From Marinomonas ostreistagni (GTDB lineage Bacteria; Pseudomonadota; Gammaproteobacteria; Pseudomonadales; Marinomonadaceae), in contig NZ_JAEMUH010000004.1 in assembly GCF_016461785.1 (NCBI RefSeq), positions 186,001 to 250,000 on the forward strand: 64,000 nt of DNA, read 5' to 3'. Of the stretch, positions 49,601 to 57,477 are shown one piece after another. Numbering within the stretch: position 1 is the first letter of the stretch; the number at the start of each line of letters is the position of its first letter. Position numbers and translations under genes: made by a program. Under the pieces are notes generated by a model. That model saw nothing but the letters and a program-made list of their open reading frames with translations, was not told the DNA's origin and searched no databases.

Positions 49601-51007
49601 TCAATTTAAAGGAAATTCTACACGTATCCCCAACCCACCATTAGGAGAGTGGTAAGCGGTAATCGAGCCTTGATGTCCATCGACAATATTCGTGCAGATA
49701 GCTAGACCAAGGCCACGTCCGCCGGTTGCACGATTGCGTGAATTCTCCACGCGGAAAAATTGTTCGAAAATGTGTTGGATGTCTTCATCACTCACGCCTG
49801 GAGGCGTGTCTTCTAAGAGAACAACCGCTTTTTTACCTTCGCGAGTTAATGTAACAGTAAGTTTACCCGGTGCATTAGTATATTTAAGGGTGTTGTTCAT
49901 TAAGTTTGCAAATAGCTGATGTAAACGATCATCATCACCGTTGATTATGATGGGTGCTTTTTTGGTAATTACAAGTTCTAGGTCAAGACCCGCTTCATCA
50001 TAGGGAAGTTGCATGGAGCTTACAGTCTGTTCAAGTATCTCGTTTAGATTCGCATCTTCCATGCAGTAATTTAAACTGCCCATGTCATGCATAGATAGCT
50101 GATTTAGGTCGTCAATTAAGCGAGCAATATGAACAGCTTCTTGTTGCAAAGAGGCTAAGGAGTTGTCATTAACTTTGATGATGCCATCTTGCATTGCTTC
50201 AATTTCTCCGCGAAGTATTGCTACGGGTGTGCGCAGCTCATGTGCGGTATCAGCAACCCATTTTTTTCGTGCATCACGCATGTGTTCAAGCGTGGACGCT
50301 AGATGGTTAAAATCACGCCCTAGGTCTGCTAATTCGTCTGTTCCCTTGATCTTGATTCGTGTTTCGAATTCCCCTGCAGACAGCCGCTTAGTTGCTTGCC
50401 TAACAGTACAAATCGGACGGCTAAGCCATTGAGCTAAAGGCCATGTTAATAAAGCAGCAATGGTTAACATGAAGGCTGAAATTAACAGAAATGCTTCGCC
50501 TTGCTGGCGCACAAAACGTAAGGTTTGATCTTGAACTAAAGCCCTCATAGACCTCAACCCAACATAACCAACCAGCTGTTCATCAACTATCACGGCATGA
50601 GTTTCTGCATCAGCAAACTTTATATCACCGATTAACGGTTGCTTGTCCTTATTAAATAATAAGAATCTCTGTCGGTAATATTGCGAAGGGTAAATAAGGT
50701 CCAAGTTTGGTGTGCTTGGAGGTGGAATTAGATCACGAATGTTTTCTAGCTTAGCTTGTTGCCACTCTTTTTCTAAACGGCTTTCCTGTACTAGAAAATA
50801 CCAATCATCATAATAAATGTAGAGGTTAGCGGTTCGGTTTGCCATCTGTTGCAAAAAATCACGATCTCGCTCAGTTGCATAGGTGACAAAGCCTCGGTCA
50901 AAGCTCCACTGAAAAACTTGCCACATAGACACAATTAGTAAGATGTTACTAAGAACAAAGACTAAAAATAATTTGTGTCGTATCTGAAAACCTTTCATGT
51001 TTACCAT
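49601..51007 (-). CDS. baeS: Sensor histidine kinase BaeS-like
   Basis: This 468-residue protein has TM1 at about 12-32, a periplasmic domain of about 130 residues, TM2 at about 170-192, HAMP, and HisKA with the phospho-His in DTAHELRTPVAILRGE. The HATPase domain has MNNTLKYT and GGRGLGLAI. The match to E. coli BaeS extends over the kinase core (LRGEIEAMQDGI, DDLNQLSMHD, FRVENSRNRATGG). An alternative start is 50998. It forms a two-gene system with baeR. Confidence 0.92.
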   Translation of the reverse strand: MVNMKGFQIRHKLFLVFVLSNILLIVSMWQVFQWSFDRGFVTYATERDRDFLQQMANRTANLYIYYDDWYFLVQESRLEKEWQQAKLENIRDLIPPPSTPNLDLIYPSQYYRQRFLLFNKDKQPLIGDIKFADAETHAVIVDEQLVGYVGLRSMRALVQDQTLRFVRQQGEAFLLISAFMLTIAALLTWPLAQWLSRPICTVRQATKRLSAGEFETRIKIKGTDELADLGRDFNHLASTLEHMRDARKKWVADTAHELRTPVAILRGEIEAMQDGIIKVNDNSLASLQQEAVHIARLIDDLNQLSMHDMGSLNYCMEDANLNEILEQTVSSMQLPYDEAGLDLELVITKKAPIIINGDDDRLHQLFANLMNNTLKYTNAPGKLTVTLTREGKKAVVLLEDTPPGVSDEDIQHIFEQFFRVENSRNRATGGRGLGLAICTNIVDGHQGSITAYHSPNGGLGIRVEFPLN

Positions 51008-51137
51008 AATCGCCTATGCAGCTGCTTGCTCATCCAAATATAATTAACTATTCATTCAGATATACTATATTGATATTGTTCGCCTGACTATTCATCACCT
51101 CAGCAAATAATGTGGAGCAACTATTAATATTTATATA

Positions 51138-52910
51138 CTAATAGCTCTCTTTTTTAATCATTGCTTCGCCCTCTTTCTTCCGTCGCACACATTCATCGAA
51201 TACAGAGTACTCACATCGAGCACACTGGGATAAATCCATATCTCTTTCAATCTGCTTAATAGCAATCCCTTTACCGGGGTAGGTGTGTCGTGCTCCCACT
51301 TTCTCTAGTACTCCAAAGCGCTCTAAGCGTTCGAGCTGCCATAAATAGCGAACAACAAGATGCACCTGAGTTCCGGCCGCTTTTCGCTGATCAACCAGTT
51401 GCTTCAAAAAATGGGCTCCTTGCATGTCAATAGCAGACAATCCTCGACACAAGATAATCCAGTGATCTTTGTGCGGATAGTCACTTTCCAGCAATTGAAA
51501 TTGCTTATTCATGTAGTCAACGGAGCCGAAGTAAAGCGGTCCATCTAAGCGAATGAAATGGATCTGAGGGCAAGTGTCTAGGTTGAAGTGCATGATATTA
51601 TGAAAATAACGGCCTTCGTCTGTGGTCATGGGGGCAAGCAATCTGACATTAGGCTTTGCAGTTTGGTTTAAGAACAATGCCAAACTTAATCCAACACCTA
51701 CAAGAATGCCGAATTCCAAACTGATGCCAATAGTGCTGAATAACGTGACCAGAGCTATGCTCAATTCAGCTCGACTGGTTTTTGCATAATGAATTAACTC
51801 TTTGAACTCGATTAGCCTCCAGCCGACCAGAATAATAATGCCTGCCATAGCTGGGATCGGAAGATGTGAAAATAAGGGGGCAATGAGACTTAGGATCAGC
51901 AGCAAAATAACGCTTGAGAAGATAATCGCTAGGGGCGTGCGAGCTCCGGCTTCGACATTAATACCGCTGCGGGTAAATGAGCCTGAACTCATGTAATTTG
52001 AAAATAAGCTGCCTACCATATTGGACATCCCTTGACCAACAAACTCACGGTTGGTATCGATTTCTTGTTGGGTTTTCAACGCGATGGCTTTTGATATTGA
52101 GGCCGCTTCTAGCAGTCCGATGAGTGCAAGTACTACTGCGCCGGGTGCTAACTCTCTAAGTGTGTCGCCAGATAGCTCAATAAGTGCAAACGGCGGAATG
52201 GCTTCATGCAGCTCTCCAACCAGAGGTACGTTATGCAGATCAGCTTGTACTAAGTAGCCAAAAATGCTCCCCAAAATTAATGCCATCAGATAGTGAGGTA
52301 GCTTGCCAGAAATACGCCGAATAAGAATGGCTGAGACAATGGTTACTGCGCAAATAGACAATGAATAAAAGTTCATTTGCGAGCCGACATGAAGCAGTGC
52401 GTTAAAAAAACTAAGTAGATTTTCCGGCCTAGGTAGGTTGGCGGTTAAAGCGTGTTGTACTTGGCTTAGCATGATGAGAAATGCCGCGCCTGTAATAAAA
52501 CCTACCATAACAGCATGCGAAACAAAGTTTGTGAGGTTGCCCAGTTTGGCAAGCCCCAGTGCAAGTTGAATGACTCCGGCCAAAAAAGTGATAGCCAAGG
52601 CAGCTTGAATAAATTCTGCTGACCCAGGTGTGTATAAACCTGATAAAGAAGAAAACAAGAGTGCTGAAATAGCAGTTGCTGGCCCACATACCATGTGCCA
52701 TGAAGAACCAAATAAAACGGCAATAATGGGGGCTACCATCGCACTGTAAAAACCGTATTCGGCTGGCAGTCCTGCAATGGCTGCAAAAGCGATCCCTTGC
52801 GGGATCGACATAGACGCACAAGTAATTCCTGCAATGAAGTCTGCCTTTACGTTTGAGCTGTTGATCAAGGTAACCCAAGGCAGCCATTTATGCAGAGTTC
52901 GTGACATCAT
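51138..52910 (-). CDS. SulP family anion transporter with STAS domain
   Basis: This 590-residue protein starts with a SulP membrane domain (about residues 20-420; GITCASMSIPQGIAFAAIAG, and SNYMSSGSFTRSGINVEAGA). It continues with a cytosolic STAS domain (about 445-555; FIRLDGPLYFGSVDYM, LCRGLSAIDMQGAHFL). The C-terminal tail carries CARCEYSVFDEC, an unusual cysteine cluster. It could carry sulfate, bicarbonate or another anion. A perfect palindrome lies just upstream of the start. Confidence 0.92.
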   Translation of the reverse strand: MMSRTLHKWLPWVTLINSSNVKADFIAGITCASMSIPQGIAFAAIAGLPAEYGFYSAMVAPIIAVLFGSSWHMVCGPATAISALLFSSLSGLYTPGSAEFIQAALAITFLAGVIQLALGLAKLGNLTNFVSHAVMVGFITGAAFLIMLSQVQHALTANLPRPENLLSFFNALLHVGSQMNFYSLSICAVTIVSAILIRRISGKLPHYLMALILGSIFGYLVQADLHNVPLVGELHEAIPPFALIELSGDTLRELAPGAVVLALIGLLEAASISKAIALKTQQEIDTNREFVGQGMSNMVGSLFSNYMSSGSFTRSGINVEAGARTPLAIIFSSVILLLILSLIAPLFSHLPIPAMAGIIILVGWRLIEFKELIHYAKTSRAELSIALVTLFSTIGISLEFGILVGVGLSLALFLNQTAKPNVRLLAPMTTDEGRYFHNIMHFNLDTCPQIHFIRLDGPLYFGSVDYMNKQFQLLESDYPHKDHWIILCRGLSAIDMQGAHFLKQLVDQRKAAGTQVHLVVRYLWQLERLERFGVLEKVGARHTYPGKGIAIKQIERDMDLSQCARCEYSVFDECVRRKKEGEAMIKKESY

Positions 52911-52947
52911 TGGTCTCCAGTCATTTTGCTTGATAATGTCTTTTTAT

Positions 52948-52961
52948 TAAACGATCGTTTA
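52948..52961. promoter_or_regulatory. Palindromic operator-like site upstream of the SulP gene
   Basis: TAAACGATCGTTTA is a 14-bp perfect palindrome 37 bases upstream of the SulP start. Its shape is typical of TetR-family operators. No TetR gene is adjacent, so the regulator, if any, is elsewhere. Confidence 0.5.
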
Positions 52962-53157
52962 GTAAAAGCAGATTAACACGTTAGGGGTGAAATATATAAT
53001 TGGTCCGAAAATATGGTCGCTATTGTAATGGGATTGAGTGAATTTTGTCTCAAGTATGCTGTTTTGAAAATGAAATCTTGCTTAGGGAGTTTCCTATCGC
53101 AGCGCTAAGCGTTAGAATTTCGGCTTTCTAAACGACTTAATAGAGTAGGAATATCTA

Positions 53158-53874
53158 ATGGGCAGAGCCTTTCAGAACCGAAAAGAGTCCATGGCGAAAA
53201 CCTCGGATCAAAAAGCCAAGGTTTACAGTAAGTACGGACGTGAAATTTATGTATGTGCGAAATCTGGCGGTATTGACCCGGCGGGTAACCTAGCACTACG
53301 TAGCATGATCGAACGCGCTAAGAAGGACCAAGTACCAACGCACGTTATCGAAAAAGCCATCGACAAAGCGAAAGGTGGTGGTGGTGAAGACTTTGATACT
53401 GCACGTTACGAAGGTTTTGGCCCAGGCAACACCATGGTAATCGTAGACTGTCTGTCTGATAACCCGAACCGTACTTTTGGTGATGTTCGTACTTGTTTCA
53501 ACAAAGTTAAGAGCAAGATCGGCACGCAAGGCAGTGTGTCTCACATGTTTGACCATTCTGCTATTTTTGTCTTCGCTTCAGAAGATGAAGATGCGGTGAT
53601 GGAAGCATTGTTAGAGGCTGATGTTGATGTGTCTGATATTGAATCAGAAGACGGCAAAGTTTCTGTGTTCACACCAAACACAGAATACGGTAAAGCGCGT
53701 CAAGCGATCATTGATGCTTTCGGTGAAGTGGACTTTGACGTGGATGAAATTCAATTTATCCCACAAATGACAACGGAAATTTCAGGTGAAGATGTTGAGC
53801 AATTCGAGCGCTTCCTTGATCTACTGAACGATCTAGACGACGTTCAACGCGTATACCACAACGCTGAATTCTAA
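53158..53874 (+). CDS. yeeN: YebC/PmpR family protein, YeeN type
   Basis: This 238-residue protein belongs to the YebC/TACO1 family. It starts [20 protein letters not shown] and contains [53 protein letters not shown] and the acidic C-terminus ending [11 protein letters not shown]. It is nearer the YeeN subgroup than canonical YebC. The family acts in transcription control and in translation through polyproline stalls. The ribosome site is TAGGA. Confidence 0.92.
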   Translation: MGRAFQNRKESMAKTSDQKAKVYSKYGREIYVCAKSGGIDPAGNLALRSMIERAKKDQVPTHVIEKAIDKAKGGGGEDFDTARYEGFGPGNTMVIVDCLSDNPNRTFGDVRTCFNKVKSKIGTQGSVSHMFDHSAIFVFASEDEDAVMEALLEADVDVSDIESEDGKVSVFTPNTEYGKARQAIIDAFGEVDFDVDEIQFIPQMTTEISGEDVEQFERFLDLLNDLDDVQRVYHNAEF

Positions 53875-53882
53875 AATTCTAT

Positions 53883-53942
53883 AAATCCCTCGTTTTAGGT
53901 GGTGGTCATCTGACTCATCCTTTATGACGAGGGATTTTTATT
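53883..53942 (+). terminator. Terminator after the YeeN-type gene
   Basis: AAATCCCTCGT (53883-53893) and ACGAGGGATTT (53927-53937) form an 11-bp stem around a long loop, and T-rich sequence follows. The DUF1289 gene starts just downstream. Confidence 0.8.
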
Positions 53943-53972
53943 TTAGAGATTTAGAGTTTACTGAGAAGAGCA

Positions 53973-54188
53973 ATGAAAAATACGAATCGTCAGAAAGCGT
54001 CAGCTAAACAAAAGGCAGTACGCTCCCCTTGTATTAATGTCTGCAGCTTAGATGAGAACGACCTGTGTATTGGTTGTTACCGTACTGGACGAGAAATCAG
54101 TTACTGGGGGCGTATGACCTATAAAGAGCAACTGGCAGTCATGGAAAAAGTCCGCCAGCGTGAAAGCGATAGTGGGTTTGTAAGTTAG
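53973..54188 (+). CDS. DUF1289 small cysteine protein
   Basis: This 71-residue protein has the DUF1289 pattern SPCINVCSLDENDLCIGCYRTG with four cysteines, followed by the WGRMTYKEQ motif. It is probably metal-binding; the function is unknown. It is convergent with the glycosyltransferase gene. Confidence 0.85.
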   Translation: MKNTNRQKASAKQKAVRSPCINVCSLDENDLCIGCYRTGREISYWGRMTYKEQLAVMEKVRQRESDSGFVS

Positions 54189-54193
54189 CCTTA

Positions 54194-55429
54194 TTATTCT
54201 GTCTCAGTATTAGCCTGTTTGTTTTTAAGGGTAATCCACTGAGACATATATTGAGTACTTTTCATAGAATGGTGGCGCACTAACTTCCCTAAAAAGAAAT
54301 TGTTTCTTAACTGCTCTTTAAGCTGTTGTTGAATGCTTAAGCGAGTTACCAGCTTGTCTATCCATTCATCTTTTTCGTATCGCTGTTTGATAATAGCGTG
54401 GCCATTTTTCTGCATTAATTCAAAGCTTTGTTGGTCCTGATAAAGACTGACAGATGCATTAACAAACTCTTCATCATCATCGGTAATAATGCCATTCCAT
54501 GGTAGGTTTCCATGCATGGCTTCTGCTCCAACAGACTTAGTAATGCTAGGTGTGCCGACTTGCATTGCTTCTGCCAGCTTTCCTTTGATGCCTGCGCCAA
54601 AGCGAATAGGGCTTAACATAATGCGAGCGCTTTCAATCACAGCCAAGGCATCTTCAGCCCAGCCTTTTACTAGGAACCCTTCTTTTTCATTATGGAGCTG
54701 AGTTGCCTTTGGTGGCGGGTAGGCACCGTAAATATTCAGTTTTGCATCAGGCAATTGTTTGCGGATCTTGGGCCAAAAAACTTGCTTTAACTGAAGCACG
54801 GCATCCCAATTAGGGGCATGACGGAAGTTGCCAATAAAAACAAAATCTTGTCGTTGTTCGAAGGGAGCAGCTCGGAGGGTTTGCGTATCCAGCATAAATG
54901 GCAGGTGCATAACGTGCGTTTCAGGAACGTTAAACTCTTGCTTTAAAAGTTCTGTCTCGTATTCAGAAACCATCAATGTCAGATCGCTTCGATAGATGGC
55001 TGCTATTTCTCGAATACCAAGATCGCTGTACATGTCTGACTGAGTGAAAGGGCGACCTTGTTTGATTGCGGTATGGCGTGCATCCCTTAGAGAATGCAGG
55101 TCTTCCGTATTTAAAACGCGTAAGGCTTTCGGAGCAAATTTCTCAACACGCCACCCAAATTGCTCCTCCATCATAAAGCGATCAAACATTACCATATCTG
55201 GATTGTAAGCTTCGAGATAGTCATTAAAACTATCATTGTTAAGTTTGATATTGGTGGTGCTGATGCCATATTGGGAAAGGTCTTCCATGTGGTCTGTTGT
55301 TTGCGCTGGGGAGGCAAATTCAACCTTCCAGTTCTGCTGGCAAAAGGTTTTGATGAGTTGCATCATGCGGCTGCCTGCAGCAGAAGAGTTCGGCTCAGGC
55401 CAAACATAACCAATGATTAAAATTTTCAT
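54194..55429 (-). CDS. Glycosyltransferase, GT-B fold (GT4-like)
   Basis: This 411-residue protein starts MKILIIGYVWPEPNSSAAGS. The C-terminal Rossmann half has DFVFIGNFRHAPNWDAV, KLNIYGAYPP and PIRFGAGIKGKLAEAMQVGTPS, the donor-binding region of GT4-like enzymes. It stands alone, so its acceptor (LPS, exopolysaccharide or protein) is unknown. Confidence 0.85.
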   Translation of the reverse strand: MKILIIGYVWPEPNSSAAGSRMMQLIKTFCQQNWKVEFASPAQTTDHMEDLSQYGISTTNIKLNNDSFNDYLEAYNPDMVMFDRFMMEEQFGWRVEKFAPKALRVLNTEDLHSLRDARHTAIKQGRPFTQSDMYSDLGIREIAAIYRSDLTLMVSEYETELLKQEFNVPETHVMHLPFMLDTQTLRAAPFEQRQDFVFIGNFRHAPNWDAVLQLKQVFWPKIRKQLPDAKLNIYGAYPPPKATQLHNEKEGFLVKGWAEDALAVIESARIMLSPIRFGAGIKGKLAEAMQVGTPSITKSVGAEAMHGNLPWNGIITDDDEEFVNASVSLYQDQQSFELMQKNGHAIIKQRYEKDEWIDKLVTRLSIQQQLKEQLRNNFFLGKLVRHHSMKSTQYMSQWITLKNKQANTETE

Positions 55430-55572
55430 AGAGGCTGAGTGATTGATCTATCTAGAAATAAAGAAAAGGGACAAGTTTTGCTAGGTATTGTATCATGTGC
55501 GCCAACTTTGTGTTGCTGCACAGTCATTGGACGCAGCAACATGCTATGGAAACATGACGTTGAGACTTAACT

Positions 55573-56775
55573 ATGATCATTAAGCCGAAAATTCGTGGAT
55601 TTATTTGTACGACGACTCACCCAACAGGTTGTGAGAAAAACGTTTTAGATCAAATTGCTAAAACGAAAGCCAACGGCGAAATCAAAAATGGCCCTAAAAA
55701 AGTATTGGTGATTGGTTCATCAAGTGGTTACGGCCTTTCATCTCGTATTGCTGCGGCGTTTGGCTCAGGCGCAGCAACTATAGGTGTATTTTTCGAGAAG
55801 CCTGCTACTGAGAAAAAGCCTGGCACAGCGGGTTGGTACAACGCTGCGGCATTTGACAAAGCGGCGCACGAGGCAGGCTTATATGCGAAGAGCATTAACG
55901 GCGATGCATTCTCAAATGAAGCGCGTGATAAAGTTATCGAGCTAATTAAAGAAGATCTTGGTGAGATCGACCTAGTGGTCTACTCACTAGCATCACCTGT
56001 TCGTAAACTGCCTGAGTCTGGTGAAGTGATTCGTTCAGTGCTTAAGCCAATCGGCGAACCATACCGCTCAACTGCCATCGATACTAACCGCGATGTCATC
56101 ATCGACGCAGAAATTGAGCCTGCGACGGAAGAAGAAGTTGCGCAAACGGTTACGGTAATGGGTGGCGAAGATTGGGAACTTTGGATGTCTGCGCTTTCTG
56201 AGGCGGGTGTTCTTGCTGAGGGTGCACGTACGGTTGCTTACTCTTACATTGGTTCCGACATCACTTGGCCAATCTACTGGCACGGTGCCCTAGGTAAGGC
56301 AAAAGAAGATTTAGACCGCGCTTCTCAAGCAATCAATGCTGATCTTGCTAAGCAGGGTGGTGGTGCGAACGTAGCGGTACTTAAATCAGTTGTGACACAG
56401 GCTTCTTCTGCGATCCCAGTGATGCCGCTTTACCTATCTATGGTATTTAAAGTGATGCGTGAAAAAGGTCTTCACGAAGGCTGTATGGATCAAATTTACC
56501 GTATGTTTGCTGAACGCTTATACAACGACAATAACCCAGCTGAGTTGGTAGATGATAGCAATCGTCTTCGTCTAGATGACTGGGAGCTTCGCGAAGACGT
56601 GCAGCAGGCTTGTCGTGACCTTTGGCCACAAGTCACAGACGAAAACCTATTTGCTGAAACAGATTACCAACTTTACAAAGATGAGTTCTTGAAGTTGTTT
56701 GGTTTCGGTGTTGAAGGTGTGGATTATGAAGCTGAGGTTGATCCTCAAGTTGAGTTTGATGTAATTACACTTTAA
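55573..56775 (+). CDS. fabV: Trans-2-enoyl-ACP/CoA reductase FabV
   Basis: This 400-residue NADH-dependent enoyl reductase acts in fatty acid synthesis and is triclosan-resistant in other species. It has [20 protein letters not shown] at the start and the Rossmann motif [20 protein letters not shown]. The Y-x8-K active site is in [18 protein letters not shown], longer than in FabI. Length is typical. A terminator follows. Confidence 0.97.
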   Translation: MIIKPKIRGFICTTTHPTGCEKNVLDQIAKTKANGEIKNGPKKVLVIGSSSGYGLSSRIAAAFGSGAATIGVFFEKPATEKKPGTAGWYNAAAFDKAAHEAGLYAKSINGDAFSNEARDKVIELIKEDLGEIDLVVYSLASPVRKLPESGEVIRSVLKPIGEPYRSTAIDTNRDVIIDAEIEPATEEEVAQTVTVMGGEDWELWMSALSEAGVLAEGARTVAYSYIGSDITWPIYWHGALGKAKEDLDRASQAINADLAKQGGGANVAVLKSVVTQASSAIPVMPLYLSMVFKVMREKGLHEGCMDQIYRMFAERLYNDNNPAELVDDSNRLRLDDWELREDVQQACRDLWPQVTDENLFAETDYQLYKDEFLKLFGFGVEGVDYEAEVDPQVEFDVITL

Positions 56776-56799
56776 GACATTCGTTAACATGACGATAAA

Positions 56800-56828
56800 C
56801 AAAGGAGACCAATGGTCTCCTTTTTTTT
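56800..56828 (+). terminator. Terminator after fabV
   Basis: AAAGGAGACC and GGTCTCC with a three-base loop are followed by eight T. This is a textbook intrinsic terminator. Confidence 0.93.
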
Positions 56829-56875
56829 ATTTTGAGATTCTTCTATAGTGGTGAAAGTTGTTTGGGAGTTTAATG

Positions 56876-57463
56876 ATGTTGCCTTTGAAATTCACATTGA
56901 TAGGTTATGCGGTACTACAGGTGAGTGTATCATTGGCTCAGACCATTACTAGCCAGCCGGTTGAGGTTTTGTATGGTAATCAAGTCTATCGTGGAGAACA
57001 TCAAGTTGTGCTGAACTCGCCAGAATCCGTAACGATTATCCCAGCTGAGCAGCCTAAGAATATTAATTTGCCGAACATGGTTGTCTCGGCCAATCCAAAT
57101 AAACTCTCTTATCTAGAAGAGTCTGCAATTGCCAAACGTGAGCAAGAAATCTATCGAGAAGTGAATAGACGTACAGAAGAGTCGCCATTCACCGTTTTGT
57201 TTACTGGCCACATTCCAGAAGAGATACAGAAAAAGCGCCTCAGTATGATGCCTGAAATAGGTATTTTTGGTGATCAGAAAGACAAGCTGGATCAGGATCA
57301 GAAGGAGCTTCATGGTGAAAGCGACGTTATGCCTGATGAAGGCGAGTTTAGTGAAGTTAACCCCGGGAACCTCGTTCAGCCTGCTGATTCACAAGAAGAG
57401 CCTCCGGTGAATCAGGCAGAGTTAACAGATGAGCAAAAATTAGAGCAGCTAATAGGCGGTTAA
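56876..57463 (+). CDS. Secreted or periplasmic protein of unknown function
   Basis: The start at ATG 56876 has GGGAG seven bases upstream (ATG 56873 and TTG 56858 are alternatives) and gives 195 residues. A signal peptide is likely (MLPLKFTLIGYAVLQVSVSLAQ, cut near SLA-QT). The middle is polar with charged helices (ESAIAKREQEIYREVNRR). The C-terminal 60 residues are acidic and probably disordered (DKLDQDQKELHGESD, EEPPVNQAELTDEQK). I do not recognise a family. It stands alone between fabV and the convergent M16 peptidase. Confidence 0.6.
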   Translation: MLPLKFTLIGYAVLQVSVSLAQTITSQPVEVLYGNQVYRGEHQVVLNSPESVTIIPAEQPKNINLPNMVVSANPNKLSYLEESAIAKREQEIYREVNRRTEESPFTVLFTGHIPEEIQKKRLSMMPEIGIFGDQKDKLDQDQKELHGESDVMPDEGEFSEVNPGNLVQPADSQEEPPVNQAELTDEQKLEQLIGG

Positions 57464-57477
57464 TCCTCGATTTGAGT

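Noticed and set aside
52429..52887. 152-codon minus-strand frame in a second phase of the SulP gene
   Set aside because: It overlaps the conserved SulP membrane domain in another phase and its translation is rich in Cys, His and Phe without pattern.
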